A stretch of DNA of 64,000 nt from Oscillospiraceae bacterium. GTDB lineage: Bacteria > Bacillota > Clostridia > Oscillospirales > Acutalibacteraceae. The position numbers and the translations under genes are program-made. The DNA lies in contig SVPE01000004.1 of the NCBI GenBank assembly GCA_015066015.1, forward strand, positions 92,727 to 156,726, in the 5' to 3' direction. The notes below the pieces were generated by a model, which was given only the letters and a program-made list of their open reading frames with translations, was not told the origin of the DNA and did no database searches. Of this stretch, positions 24,949 to 34,459 are shown piece after piece (the stretch's first letter is position 1; each line of letters begins with the position of its first letter).

Positions 24949-27357
24949 TTGTACTACGATTTTAAAAACGCGGAAAAAAAGTGGCAGGACAACTGGGAAA
25001 AAGCAGGTGTTTTCCACGCACAGGACAATTCAGATAAGAAGAAATTCTACGCTCTTGTAGAATTCCCTTATCCCAGCGGTGCAGGTATGCACGTTGGACA
25101 CATCAAGGCTTATTCAGGCCTTGAGGTAGTTTCACGTAAGAGAAGAATGGAAGGCTACAATGTTCTTTTCCCCATCGGATTTGATGCTTACGGACTTCCT
25201 ACTGAAAACTATGCAATCAAGACAGGTATTCACCCCAGAAAGGTTACTGACGATAATATTGCAAAGTTTACTTCTCAGCTTAAGAGAGTAGGCTTCTCTT
25301 TTGACTGGAACAGAGTTGTAGACACGACTGAAGAGGGCTATTACAAATGGACACAGTGGATTTTCCTTAAAATGTTTGAAAACGGTCTTGCTTTCAGAGA
25401 TAAGACTCTTGTAAACTATTGTCCTTCATGTAAGGTTGTTCTTTCAAACGAAGACTCACAGGGCGGTAAGTGCGATATCTGTCACAGTGACATAGTTCAG
25501 AAGTCAAAGGACGTATGGTATCTTCGTATTACCGAATATGCCGATAAGCTTCTTGAGGGACTTAAAGATGTTGACTATCTTCCTAATGTAAAGCTCCAAC
25601 AGGAAAACTGGATCGGTAAATCAACGGGTGCATTTGTTAATTTTGATGTTAAGAACACCGATGAGACACTTCGTATTTATACAACACGTCCCGATACACT
25701 TTTCGGTGTAACCTTTATGGTTATGGCTCCCGAGCATCCTATGCTTGATAAGTATAAGGATATGATTACAAACTTCGATGCAGTTGAAAATTACAGAAGT
25801 GAATGTGCTAAGAAGACAGAATTTGAACGTACACAGCTTGTCAAGGATAAGACAGGTGTCAAGCTTGAAGGTTTTGTCGCCATAAATCCTGTAAACGGTA
25901 AGGAAATTCCCATTTTCATCTCAGACTATGTTATGATGGGTTACGGTACCGGTGCTATTATGGCTGTTCCTGCACACGACCAGCGTGACTATGATTTCGC
26001 TAAGGAGTTCGGTATTGATATTATTGAAGTAATCAAGGGCGGTGACATTTCAGTCGAAGCTTATACCGGCGACGGTGAAATGGTTAACTCTGATTATCTC
26101 AACGGATATAAGGACAAGAAGTCCTCAATCGCAAGAGTTCTTGAAGAGCTTGAAAAGAAGGGTATAGGTGAACGCGGTGTTCAGTATAAGATGAAGGACT
26201 GGGCATTCAACCGTCAGCGTTATTGGGGCGAGCCCATTCCCATTGTTCACTGTGAAAAGTGCGGTATGGTAGCTGTTCCTTATGAAGAGCTTCCTTTAAA
26301 GCTTCCCGAGGTTGAAAATTTTGAACCCGGTCAGGATGGCGAAAGCCCCCTTGCAAAAATTGATTCTTTCGTAAATTGCACCTGTCCCAAGTGCGGTGCT
26401 GCAGCCAAGAGAGAAACAGATACAATGCCTCAGTGGGCAGGCTCATCCTGGTATTTTCTTCGCTATATCGATCCTCACAACGATAACGAGCTTGCAAATA
26501 TGGAAAAGCTTAACTATTGGATGCCCGTTGACTGGTATAACGGCGGTATGGAGCACGTTACACGTCATCTTATCTATTCACGCTTCTGGCACAAGTTCCT
26601 TTATGATATCGGTGCTGTTCCTTGTGAAGAGCCCTATGCAAAGAGAACTGCTCAGGGTCTTATTCTCGGCCCCGACGGTGTCAAGATGAGTAAATCACGC
26701 GGAAACGTTATTGACCCCAATGAGGTTGTTGATGTTTACGGTGCAGATGTTCTTCGTACTTATGTTCTTTTCATGGGTGACTATGAGCAGGCAGCTCCTT
26801 GGTCAGAAAGCTCAGTTAAGGGCTGTAAGAGATTTGTAGACAGAATCTGGAATCTTCAGGAAATTCTTACTGATGGTGATGAGTTCTCAAAGGAGCTCTC
26901 TTCATCCTTCCATAAGACAATAAAGAAGGTTACCGAGGATATTGAAGCCCTCAAGTATAATACTGCAATTGCTGCTCTTATGACCCTTCTTAATGCGATT
27001 TATGCAAAGGGCTCAATCAACAAAGCAGAGCTTAAGGCACTTCTTCTTCTTGTTAACCCGTTTGCACCTCACGTAACAGAAGAAATTAATGAGATTGTTT
27101 TCGCAGACAGTGAGCTTCTTGCAATTACTCAGTGGCCCACCTATGATGAAGCTAAGTGTGTTGACGATGAAATTGAAATTGTTGTACAGCTTAACGGTAA
27201 GGTCAGAGCAAAGATGAACGTTCCTGCTGATGTTGATCAGGATGAAGCAATTGCTATGGCAAAGGCGGACGAGAAGATTTCTGCTGAAATTGCAGGTAAA
27301 ACCATTGTTAAAGAGCTTTACGTTAAGGGTAGACTTGTAAATATTGTCGTAAAATAA
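24949..27357 (+). CDS. leuS: Leucyl-tRNA synthetase
   Basis: An 802-aa class I synthetase. HIGH-type motif GMHVGHIKAYS near residue 45, a zinc-binding stretch CPSCKVVLSNEDSQGGKCDIC, the CP1 editing domain (TTRPDTLFGVTFMVMAPEH and YGTGAIMAVPAHDQRD), KMSKSRGNV near residue 585, and a C-terminal domain. TTG at 24949 is chosen because GGAG at 24937-24940 gives an 8-nt spacer; the GTG at 24940 overlaps that site. No T-box leader is visible in the 29-bp gap after rsfS, so expression probably comes from upstream. Confidence 0.95.
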   Translation: MYYDFKNAEKKWQDNWEKAGVFHAQDNSDKKKFYALVEFPYPSGAGMHVGHIKAYSGLEVVSRKRRMEGYNVLFPIGFDAYGLPTENYAIKTGIHPRKVTDDNIAKFTSQLKRVGFSFDWNRVVDTTEEGYYKWTQWIFLKMFENGLAFRDKTLVNYCPSCKVVLSNEDSQGGKCDICHSDIVQKSKDVWYLRITEYADKLLEGLKDVDYLPNVKLQQENWIGKSTGAFVNFDVKNTDETLRIYTTRPDTLFGVTFMVMAPEHPMLDKYKDMITNFDAVENYRSECAKKTEFERTQLVKDKTGVKLEGFVAINPVNGKEIPIFISDYVMMGYGTGAIMAVPAHDQRDYDFAKEFGIDIIEVIKGGDISVEAYTGDGEMVNSDYLNGYKDKKSSIARVLEELEKKGIGERGVQYKMKDWAFNRQRYWGEPIPIVHCEKCGMVAVPYEELPLKLPEVENFEPGQDGESPLAKIDSFVNCTCPKCGAAAKRETDTMPQWAGSSWYFLRYIDPHNDNELANMEKLNYWMPVDWYNGGMEHVTRHLIYSRFWHKFLYDIGAVPCEEPYAKRTAQGLILGPDGVKMSKSRGNVIDPNEVVDVYGADVLRTYVLFMGDYEQAAPWSESSVKGCKRFVDRIWNLQEILTDGDEFSKELSSSFHKTIKKVTEDIEALKYNTAIAALMTLLNAIYAKGSINKAELKALLLLVNPFAPHVTEEINEIVFADSELLAITQWPTYDEAKCVDDEIEIVVQLNGKVRAKMNVPADVDQDEAIAMAKADEKISAEIAGKTIVKELYVKGRLVNIVVK

Positions 27358-27378
27358 GAAAAATACTTATTTTAGTAC

Positions 27379-27407
27379 TTGACAAGCGGGTTTAAATTAT
27401 GTATAAT
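27379..27407 (+). promoter_or_regulatory. Consensus sigma-A promoter of rpsU
   Basis: Perfect TTGACA (27379-27384), a 17-bp spacer, then perfect TATAAT (27402-27407). This fits a highly expressed ribosomal protein gene. Confidence 0.88.
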
Positions 27408-27464
27408 ATCTCGTGAATCCGTTTGGAAATATACCCCTGCTACAGGTAAGGGAGGGAAATATAA

Positions 27465-27641
27465 ATGAGTCAGGTAAAAGTTAAAGAGAACGAGTCACTC
27501 GACAGCGCTCTCAGACGTTTTAAGAGACAGACTTCACGCGATGGCATCATCCAGGAGGTTCGTAAAAGAGAACACTACGAAAAGCCGTCAGTAGCAAGAA
27601 AAAAGAAGTCTGAGGCCGCTCGTAAGCGTAAATTCAAGTAA
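27465..27641 (+). CDS. rpsU: 30S ribosomal protein S21
   Basis: A short gene of 58 codons plus stop. The product starts [20 protein letters not shown] and ends [14 protein letters not shown], characteristic of the basic small-subunit protein S21, which aids mRNA engagement. AAGGGAGGG lies 7 bp upstream of the ATG. It is a single-gene unit bounded by its own consensus promoter and a terminator. Confidence 0.96.
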   Translation: MSQVKVKENESLDSALRRFKRQTSRDGIIQEVRKREHYEKPSVARKKKSEAARKRKFK

Positions 27642-27646
27642 TTTTC

Positions 27647-27682
27647 AAAAAACACCCAAGGACTTCCATGGGTGTTTTTTAT
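27647..27682 (+). terminator. Rho-independent terminator of rpsU
   Basis: CACCCAAGG (27653-27661) pairs with CCATGGGTG (27666-27674) with one mismatch, followed by six T residues. Confidence 0.85.
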
Positions 27683-27714
27683 CTTATAGAAGATAATATA
27701 AGGAGTATTGCATA

Positions 27715-28776
27715 ATGGTTGAACAGTTAAAAAGTTGTTTGAAAAACGGCGAAGCAGCTCTGATAATGAGTGAAGAAAATATATCTTACTTCACGTCCTT
27801 TCATTCTTCAAACGGTTATCTTGTTGTCACAAAGGACAAATCATTTTTTCTGACTGATTCAAGGTATATTGAAGCTGCAGGTAACACTATAAAGTCCTGT
27901 GATGAAATATTACTACTCAAATCCTTACAGAGCGATCTTGTGAATCTTATTGATTCTCTTGATATAAATGAGATTATGCTTGAAAGCGAAAGAACAACTG
28001 TTTCAAGATATAATAAGATTAAAGAGCTTCTGCCTGATATAACTGTTTCGGCTGCAGGGGATCTTGATAATTATATTGATGAAATAAGAATCACAAAAAA
28101 CAAAAAGGAATTTTCAAAAATAATAAAAGCTCAGAGAATTGCCGAAAGAGCATTCGACCACATACTTTCATTCATTTCCACGGAAAAGACTGAAAAGGAG
28201 ATTGCGCTTGAGCTTGATTACTTTATGCTAAAAAACGGCGCCGATGCATTGTCTTTTGAGACAATATCGGTAAGCGGAAAAAACAGTTCAATGCCGCATG
28301 GTGTGCCGTCCGATAAAAAAATAGAAAACGGCGACTTTATTACTATGGATTTTGGTGCGATTTTTGATTTTTATCATAGTGATATGACGCGTACGGTTGC
28401 TGTCGGTGAGGTCTCCACAAAGCAGATAGAGGTTTACGAAACAGTTCTTACCGCTCAGCTTGAAGCCATTGCAAAAATTAAGGCAGGAGCCGTCTGCAGA
28501 GATGTTGATAAGGTTGCAAGAGATATAATTACCTCAAAGGGCTATTCCGAATGTTTTGGTCACGGACTCGGTCACGGGGTTGGCGTAGAAATACACGAAT
28601 CGCCTTCATTGAATCCCACCTCATCATATGTTCTTAAAACGGGTAATATTGTTACAGTTGAGCCCGGTATTTATATACCCGGTGAATTTGGCGTAAGAAT
28701 CGAGGATATGGGTGCGGTTACTGAAAACGGTTTCGAAAACTTCACTTTAAGTGAGAAAAAACTTATTGTACTTTAA
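27715..28776 (+). CDS. M24 family metallopeptidase (Xaa-Pro aminopeptidase/dipeptidase)
   Basis: A 353-aa cytoplasmic enzyme that cleaves Xaa-Pro bonds. Residues 1-~125 form the creatinase N-terminal domain. Residues ~130-350 form the pita-bread catalytic fold with the five metal ligands visible in ITMDFGAIF (Asp), HSDMTRTV (Asp), GHGLGHGVG (His), VEPGIYI (Glu) and VRIEDMG (Glu). AAGGAG lies 11 bp before the ATG. It is followed by hflX at 26 bp. Xaa-Pro aminopeptidase and prolidase cannot be told apart from the sequence alone. Confidence 0.9.
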   Translation: MVEQLKSCLKNGEAALIMSEENISYFTSFHSSNGYLVVTKDKSFFLTDSRYIEAAGNTIKSCDEILLLKSLQSDLVNLIDSLDINEIMLESERTTVSRYNKIKELLPDITVSAAGDLDNYIDEIRITKNKKEFSKIIKAQRIAERAFDHILSFISTEKTEKEIALELDYFMLKNGADALSFETISVSGKNSSMPHGVPSDKKIENGDFITMDFGAIFDFYHSDMTRTVAVGEVSTKQIEVYETVLTAQLEAIAKIKAGAVCRDVDKVARDIITSKGYSECFGHGLGHGVGVEIHESPSLNPTSSYVLKTGNIVTVEPGIYIPGEFGVRIEDMGAVTENGFENFTLSEKKLIVL

Positions 28777-28802
28777 TTATGTGTTAAAAAGGAAATGCGG
28801 TT

Positions 28803-30050
28803 ATGACACTTTACGAAAATTCCAAGAAGCAGGAAAAGGCCTTACTGGTCAGCGTTGATACCGGAGATTTTGACGCTGAGGTTTCCATCGATGAACTTGC
28901 TGAGCTTGCTGATACAGCAGGTGCTGTTGTTGCGGGTAAGGTAATACAAAAGCGAGAAGCGCCTGAGAAAGCAACTTTTGTAGGTGTAGGAAAGCTTGCT
29001 GAAATAATTGCTTTTTGCTTAAATGAAGCTGTTGACCTGATTATTGTAGACAGTGAGCTTTCACCTTCGCAACAGCGAAATCTTGAAAAGCTAACCAAGG
29101 TAAGAGTCATCGACCGAACAATGCTTATTCTTGATATTTTTGCTATGAGAGCAAGGTCTGCTGAAGGTAAGCTGCAGGTTGAGCTTGCTCAGCTTCGCTA
29201 TCAGCTTCCGAGGCTTGCCGGACAGGGCACATCGCTTTCGCGTCTGGGTGGCGGTATTGGTACAAGAGGTCCCGGTGAAACCAAGCTTGAAAGTGATAAG
29301 CGTCATATAAGAAGACGAATACAGAAGCTTGAGGAAGAGCTTTTGGCTCTTGAAAAGCGCCGTAATCAAATGAGAAAACGACGCGAAAAAGACGGTGTGC
29401 AGACTGTTGCTATAGTAGGTTATACAAATGCAGGCAAATCTACACTGATGAATGCTCTTACAGATGCCGGAGTGCTTGCACAAAATAAGCTTTTTGCCAC
29501 ACTTGACCCGACTTCAAGGGCGCTTATTCTTCCTGACGGAAGACAGGTTATGCTTGTTGATACGGTAGGTCTTATCAGAAGGCTACCCCATAAGCTTATT
29601 GAAGCTTTTAAATCAACTCTTGAAGAAGCTGCAGCGGCTACCGTTATTATGAATGTTTGTGACGCTTCCGATGAACATGCTTCCGAACATCTTGAGGTAA
29701 CAAAAAATCTGCTCAACGAGCTCGGTTGTGAAAACAAACCCGTTATTTCTGTTATGAATAAGTGTGACCTTGTCGGTGATGTTTATTCGATGCCCACTTT
29801 CGGTAAAACAGTTATGATTTCGGCACTTAACAGACGCGGATTTGATGAGCTTCTTGACACTATATTAAAAGAGCTTCCGCCTACACGTAAAGAGGCTGAA
29901 TTCATGATTCCTTTTTCGGCAGGGGCATTCGCTGCAAGAATACGCAAGGAAGGTGTCGTGCACGAAGAAGAATACCGTGAGGAAGGCTTATATATGCGTG
30001 CAACTGTAGATATCATTCTTCTTGAAGAAGGTAAGAGCTATCTTCTATGA
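28803..30050 (+). CDS. hflX: Ribosome-associated GTPase HflX
   Basis: A 415-aa GTPase that splits stalled or heat-damaged 70S ribosomes. The N-terminal domain (~1-180) ends in the coiled-coil GPGETKLESDKRHIRRRI. The G domain has GYTNAGKSTLMNAL (G1), LVDTVGLIRRLPHKL (G3) and SVMNKCDLV (G4). A C-terminal subdomain follows. AAAGGAAATG precedes the start. Its last 38 bp overlap the end of the convergent minus-strand gene, and no terminator is visible between them. Confidence 0.95.
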   Translation: MTLYENSKKQEKALLVSVDTGDFDAEVSIDELAELADTAGAVVAGKVIQKREAPEKATFVGVGKLAEIIAFCLNEAVDLIIVDSELSPSQQRNLEKLTKVRVIDRTMLILDIFAMRARSAEGKLQVELAQLRYQLPRLAGQGTSLSRLGGGIGTRGPGETKLESDKRHIRRRIQKLEEELLALEKRRNQMRKRREKDGVQTVAIVGYTNAGKSTLMNALTDAGVLAQNKLFATLDPTSRALILPDGRQVMLVDTVGLIRRLPHKLIEAFKSTLEEAAAATVIMNVCDASDEHASEHLEVTKNLLNELGCENKPVISVMNKCDLVGDVYSMPTFGKTVMISALNRRGFDELLDTILKELPPTRKEAEFMIPFSAGAFAARIRKEGVVHEEEYREEGLYMRATVDIILLEEGKSYLL

Positions 30051-30543
30051 TATTTTCTGTTGCTTCGGGTGCAAATCCGTGCATAAATCCGCCAAGTTCT
30101 ATTGAACAGACATCCCCACCGATGATTTTTCCGTTACAGGTCAGAAGATTTCCTCTTATTATACCGTCGGAATTTTCATATCCCGGATAATTGATTATTT
30201 CGTAGCTCCAGGATTTTACACGGACACCCTTGTATTTTTCAAGGTCAAAATTCTGATTTTTCTGTATTTCGTTATATTTACTGTAGCTTTCACTGAACTC
30301 ATCGGGAATTACGGTTTCTTTGACCTCGAGGGGATCCTCGGCAATCTCCCAACCAAAATGTTGAAAGAAGGCTTTTCGTTCTTCATGGGTTTCACCTTTA
30401 AGAGACACTTCATCAAATGAGCCTACAGTTACCGTGCGGTCTGACATAACAGAGACTACACCGCCTATAACTGCCAGTAATGATACAAAAACTGAAAAAG
30501 CAACTTTTTTGATGATTTTTGACTTAACAGAAATAATAAACAT
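30013..30543 (-). CDS. DUF4830-like membrane-anchored protein of unknown function
   Basis: A 176-aa protein with one N-terminal membrane segment or uncleaved signal (residues ~10-32) and an extracytoplasmic domain. The phrases YSKYNEIQKNQNFDLEKYKG, NYPGYENSD and NGKIIGGDVCSIELGGFMHGF resemble the DUF4830 family of Clostridia as I recall it. No catalytic motif is visible. Its 3' end runs 38 bp into the 3' end of convergent hflX. Both frames look intact and the similarity extends to the C-terminus, so the overlap seems real. It shares the intergenic region 30544-30633 with the GH13 gene. Confidence 0.7.
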   Translation of the reverse strand: MFIISVKSKIIKKVAFSVFVSLLAVIGGVVSVMSDRTVTVGSFDEVSLKGETHEERKAFFQHFGWEIAEDPLEVKETVIPDEFSESYSKYNEIQKNQNFDLEKYKGVRVKSWSYEIINYPGYENSDGIIRGNLLTCNGKIIGGDVCSIELGGFMHGFAPEATENIIEDSSYLLQEE

Positions 30544-30633
30544 ATTGCATACCTCAATCTTTTTTGGTAAAATATATGCTTGAGAATAATAGATAAGAAC
30601 ATAGTTTTATATTGTATTCAGCAGAGGTGGATA

Positions 30634-32505
30634 ATGGATTATATACCATACAATTCCAGAAATAATATACATAAAAATAAATTCGGAGCATTAAAGCAAG
30701 GTGAACACGTGGTATTCAAGGTGATACTGCCGCGCAGTCTCGGTTGTACGGGTGTTGATTTTGTTATCCGCAGCGATAAAGGCGAAAACAGATATTCTCC
30801 TATGTCCTGGCTTTCGATGGAAGGTAATGATCAGGAATGGTGGGCACTTGGCTACACTGCCGAAGAGCCGGATATATACTTTTATTATTTTGAATATAAC
30901 ACCCCATGGGGAAAAACAAAAATTATGCACGACGGTAGCTGCTTAGGCTCGCTGTCAAAGGGTAGCTGTGCGTGGCAGCTTACAGTTTATGATAAAGATT
31001 TTTCAACTCCCGACTGGCTGAAGGGTGGCGTTTTTTATCAGATTTTTCCTGACCGTTTTTATAATTCGGGCAAGAAAAAGGAAAATGTTCCTACAGACAG
31101 AGTTCTGAGAAATGATCTTGAAGGTGAGCCCGAATGGCGTCCGACAAAGGAAGGTAAGGTCCTTAATAACGATTATTTCTGTGGTGATCTCAAAGGTATT
31201 GAAATGAAGCTTCCTTATATATCGGAGCTTGGTGTAACCTGCTTGTATCTTAATCCGATATTTGAATCACACAGCAACCATAGATATGATACATCGGATT
31301 ATAACAGAATAGATCCGTTGTTAGGTAATGAAAAGGATTTTGTAAGCCTGTGTAAAAAGGCTTCAGAGCTTGGAATATCGGTTATTCTTGATGGTGTTTT
31401 CAGTCATACCGGTGATGATAGCATATATTTCAACAAATACGGCAGATACGGTGATTCAGGTGCTTACCGTTCAAAGAATTCCGAATACTTTGATTGGTAT
31501 AAATTCGTGAATTATCCTGATGAATATCGTTCTTGGTGGGGGATAAGTATTCTGCCTGAGATCAAAGAGGAGTGCCCCGGTTTTATTGAATTTATTGCCG
31601 GTGAAAACGGTGTTGCACGTAAATGGCTGAGATTGGGAGCCGGAGGATGGCGTCTGGATGTTGCAGACGAACTGCCTGATGTTTTTCTTGATGCATTCAG
31701 AAAAGCCGTAAAATCTGAGAATCCCGAAGCTTTGGTTCTCGGCGAAGTTTGGGAAGATGCCTCGAATAAATTCAGTTACGGTGAAAGACGCCGCTATTTC
31801 AGCGGTAAGCAGCTTGACAGCGTTATGAATTATCCGTTTGCTGAAGCCATTTTCAACTTTATAAGAAGCGGAAAGGTTGAAGGGTTTTCCGACAAAATTC
31901 TTACAATCCTCGAAAATTATCCGAAATGTTGCGTTGATGTGCTTATGAATCACATAGGTACCCACGACACAATGAGAGCTATTACTCGACTTGCAGGCGA
32001 AAGTTGTGAGTACCGCGACAGACAGTGGCAGAGTGAACATTTCCTCACCGATAAGCAATATGCTAAAGGTGTTAAATTGTTAAAATTAGCATCAGTTATT
32101 CAGTTTACGCTTCCGGGTGTGCCTTGTATTTATTACGGCGATGAAGCCGGAATGCAGGGCTATAAGGATCCGTTTAACAGAAAATTTTATCCGTGGGGCA
32201 AGGAGAACTCAGAGCTGCTTGAGCATTATAAGCAGCTTGGTAAAATGAGAAAAAATTGTAGATGTCTTGCAGACGGTGAGTACCGTACTGTTTCTGAAAT
32301 GCTCGGTTGTCTGGCTTTTATCAGATATAACGATTATGATAAAATTTTGGTTATAATAAACCGTAATGATCACGATATAGATTATTATCTTCCTGCCGAA
32401 TGGCACAATGCAAAGGCCGTTTTTGGTTCTGAAATGCAAGGACAAAAGGCCGTGCTTAAAGCTTTTGGTTCGATTATTTTAAAAAAGGAGAAAAAGTATG
32501 AGTGA
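30634..32505 (+). CDS. GH13 alpha-amylase family enzyme, neopullulanase/cyclomaltodextrinase-like
   Basis: A 623-aa alpha-glucan hydrolase without signal peptide, so probably intracellular. An N-terminal beta-sandwich (~1-125) precedes the TIM barrel, which starts GGVFYQIFPDRFYN. The four GH13 regions are visible: DGVFSHTGD (~253), GWRLDVADE (nucleophile Asp342), VLGEVWED (acid/base Glu371) and MNHIGTHDT (Asp445). A C-terminal beta domain closes it. The ATG at 30634 follows GAGGTGG; an earlier in-frame start lies in the promoter region and is rejected. It overlaps prmA by 8 bp. It probably degrades imported maltodextrins, working with the GH31 enzyme and GPH transporters nearby. Confidence 0.9.
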   Translation: MDYIPYNSRNNIHKNKFGALKQGEHVVFKVILPRSLGCTGVDFVIRSDKGENRYSPMSWLSMEGNDQEWWALGYTAEEPDIYFYYFEYNTPWGKTKIMHDGSCLGSLSKGSCAWQLTVYDKDFSTPDWLKGGVFYQIFPDRFYNSGKKKENVPTDRVLRNDLEGEPEWRPTKEGKVLNNDYFCGDLKGIEMKLPYISELGVTCLYLNPIFESHSNHRYDTSDYNRIDPLLGNEKDFVSLCKKASELGISVILDGVFSHTGDDSIYFNKYGRYGDSGAYRSKNSEYFDWYKFVNYPDEYRSWWGISILPEIKEECPGFIEFIAGENGVARKWLRLGAGGWRLDVADELPDVFLDAFRKAVKSENPEALVLGEVWEDASNKFSYGERRRYFSGKQLDSVMNYPFAEAIFNFIRSGKVEGFSDKILTILENYPKCCVDVLMNHIGTHDTMRAITRLAGESCEYRDRQWQSEHFLTDKQYAKGVKLLKLASVIQFTLPGVPCIYYGDEAGMQGYKDPFNRKFYPWGKENSELLEHYKQLGKMRKNCRCLADGEYRTVSEMLGCLAFIRYNDYDKILVIINRNDHDIDYYLPAEWHNAKAVFGSEMQGQKAVLKAFGSIILKKEKKYE

Positions 32506-33421
32506 CTGGATTGAAGTTAAAATAAGTGTTAATGCAGACGATGTCGACAGAGCCGGAGATATTGCTTCAATGGTTGTTCCCTACGGTATATACATCGAAG
32601 ATTACCGTGATCTTGAAAAAGAAGCTTGGGAAATTGCGCATATTGATCTTATTGACGAGGACCTTTTGCAGAAAGACAGATCAAAAGCCATCGTTCATGT
32701 CTATATTTCGCCTGAAGAGAACCCGAATGAAGCTGTGGCTTTCCTTAGAGAAAGATACACCGCAGAAGGTATTGACAATGACATTATTCTTAATCAGTGC
32801 AAGAATGAAGACTGGGAAAACAACTGGAAACAATATTTTCACCCGATTCCCGTCGGTGAAAAGCTTCTCATACGTCCTACCTGGGAGGATGAGTTCGATG
32901 CGGGTGACAGAAAGGTTCTGAATATTGAGCCTGGGCTTGCTTTTGGTACAGGTACACACGAAACAACAAGACTTTGTCTTGAAACACTCGAGAAGCACGT
33001 TTGTAAAGGTAATACAGTGCTTGATATAGGATGTGGCAGCGGTATACTTTCAATTGCAGCTCTTCTTCTCGGAGCTGAGAAAGCTGTCGGAGTTGACATT
33101 GATGCCCTTGCCGTGAAAACTGCAATAGAAAACGGAGAAGTTAACAATTTTCGTCAGCCCGAATATACAATTCTGCAGGGTAACCTTACCGATAAAGTAA
33201 GCGGAAAATTTGATATTGTTGTTGCGAATATAGTTGCTGATGTAATTATAATGTTCTGTAAGGATGTTGCTTCCTTTATGAAAGATGACGCTGTTTTCAT
33301 CACATCCGGTATAATTGATACACGTGAGCAGGATGTTATTGATGCTTTTAAAAAGTATGGATTTGAAATTCAGGCAAGACATACAAAAAGCGGTTGGGTT
33401 TGCTTTGAGTGTAAAAAATGA
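32498..33421 (+). CDS. prmA: Ribosomal protein L11 methyltransferase
   Basis: A 307-aa SAM-dependent enzyme that trimethylates L11. The N-terminal substrate domain (~1-125) ends with WENNWKQYFHPIPVG. The Rossmann domain carries PGLAFGTGTHETTRLCL, VLDIGCGSGILSIAA (SAM motif I) and FDIVVANIVADVI (NPPY-like post-motif). AAAAGGAG lies 9 bp before the ATG, inside the end of the GH13 gene. The gene ends at a strong terminator. Confidence 0.94.
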   Translation: MSDWIEVKISVNADDVDRAGDIASMVVPYGIYIEDYRDLEKEAWEIAHIDLIDEDLLQKDRSKAIVHVYISPEENPNEAVAFLRERYTAEGIDNDIILNQCKNEDWENNWKQYFHPIPVGEKLLIRPTWEDEFDAGDRKVLNIEPGLAFGTGTHETTRLCLETLEKHVCKGNTVLDIGCGSGILSIAALLLGAEKAVGVDIDALAVKTAIENGEVNNFRQPEYTILQGNLTDKVSGKFDIVVANIVADVIIMFCKDVASFMKDDAVFITSGIIDTREQDVIDAFKKYGFEIQARHTKSGWVCFECKK

Positions 33422-33433
33422 TTGTTTAAATGA

Positions 33434-33477
33434 AAAAATACAGGATATCAGAGTTAACTGATATCCTGTGTTTTTTA
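33434..33477. terminator. Bidirectional terminator between prmA and the alpha/beta hydrolase gene
   Basis: ACAGGATATCAG (33440-33451) pairs perfectly with CTGATATCCTGT (33458-33469) around AGTTAA. There is a T-run on the plus side and an A-run before the stem that serves the minus strand. Confidence 0.9.
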
Positions 33478-34437
33478 GCTATCAAGGAATTTAAAGATTT
33501 CATCCCAGACATTTTTGTCCTGGGCGGTCATTTTCCACCAGTCGAAGCTTTCAATGAAGGCTTTTTTATTTTCATTTGTTGATAATTCTTTGTTTTTCAG
33601 CTTTTTGGAAAGCACTTTAAAAAATTGATCCTTGTATCTTACAGCATCTTCAGTGAAATTCGGGTTGTGGTTTTTGCCGTAAAGGAGCTTAAAAGTAATA
33701 TTTTTGTTTTCCGAAAGTGCTTCCTTCATTACATTGAAATGTTTTTTTACGTTGACTGTCTTATCGTCAGCGGAGTGAATAATAAGCACCTTTGTTTCTG
33801 TGCTCATAAGACTTTCAATTGCATTGGTTTTAGAAAAAACAGGGTTGTTTTTTTCTTCAATTGCATAAAAGTAATTGTAAAAACCTTTAATTCCATAGAA
33901 AATCTGTTTAATCATTTCATGTACGCATATAAAACCTGACATTGCTACAATATGACTGATCTCGGGATATAATGAGGGAATGTTCAAACTTGAAAATCCG
34001 CCCCAACTGTGTCCCATAACTGAATAATCGTAGCCGTCAAGCTTTTCTTCGTTTTTCAGAGCCTTCATGCAACAATTAAGATCATTAAGACTCTGAGAAA
34101 ATCCTCTTGTGTTTTCACCTTCGGATTCCATGCATCCGGTGTGGTCGTAAGAAAAAACAAGATACCCGTGCTTGGCAAGTGTTTCTATTTCTCTGAAATA
34201 GGAACGGTGACCGCCGCCCATACCGTGCTCAAATATAATAAGACGGTTTCTTATCGGGTTTTCATAGAAGTAAAAGTAACCTTGAAGCCTTTGTCCGTCA
34301 GATCCGTTAAATTCATACGGATGTTTTTTTAATCCGGGAAAATCCTTCTCGGAAAAATAGTATATTGTTCCGTAATCCTTAAAACGGGTAAGCACTTGCT
34401 TGTTGTAAATTTTTTTAACTTTATCCAAAAAAATCAT
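33475..34437 (-). CDS. Alpha/beta hydrolase (serine hydrolase)
   Basis: A 320-aa protein with the alpha/beta-hydrolase pattern: the oxyanion-side motif FEHGMGGG, the nucleophile elbow VMGHSWGG (Ser), the acid after strand 7 in IIHSADDKTV (Asp), and a late KNHNPN as the likely catalytic His. It lacks a signal peptide. The stop lies at the bidirectional terminator. It is downstream of, and probably co-transcribed with, the GH31 gene 22 bp away, so it may remove acyl or acetyl groups from sugars; this is inference. An esterase, lipase or peptidase role is also possible. Confidence 0.82.
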   Translation of the reverse strand: MIFLDKVKKIYNKQVLTRFKDYGTIYYFSEKDFPGLKKHPYEFNGSDGQRLQGYFYFYENPIRNRLIIFEHGMGGGHRSYFREIETLAKHGYLVFSYDHTGCMESEGENTRGFSQSLNDLNCCMKALKNEEKLDGYDYSVMGHSWGGFSSLNIPSLYPEISHIVAMSGFICVHEMIKQIFYGIKGFYNYFYAIEEKNNPVFSKTNAIESLMSTETKVLIIHSADDKTVNVKKHFNVMKEALSENKNITFKLLYGKNHNPNFTEDAVRYKDQFFKVLSKKLKNKELSTNENKKAFIESFDWWKMTAQDKNVWDEIFKFLDS

Positions 34438-34459
34438 TTGATCAGAACCTTTACAAAAA

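Noticed and set aside
31471..32058. 195-codon open frame on the minus strand within the GH13 gene
   Set aside because: It is antisense to conserved GH13 catalytic regions, has no recognisable motif and is a coding shadow.
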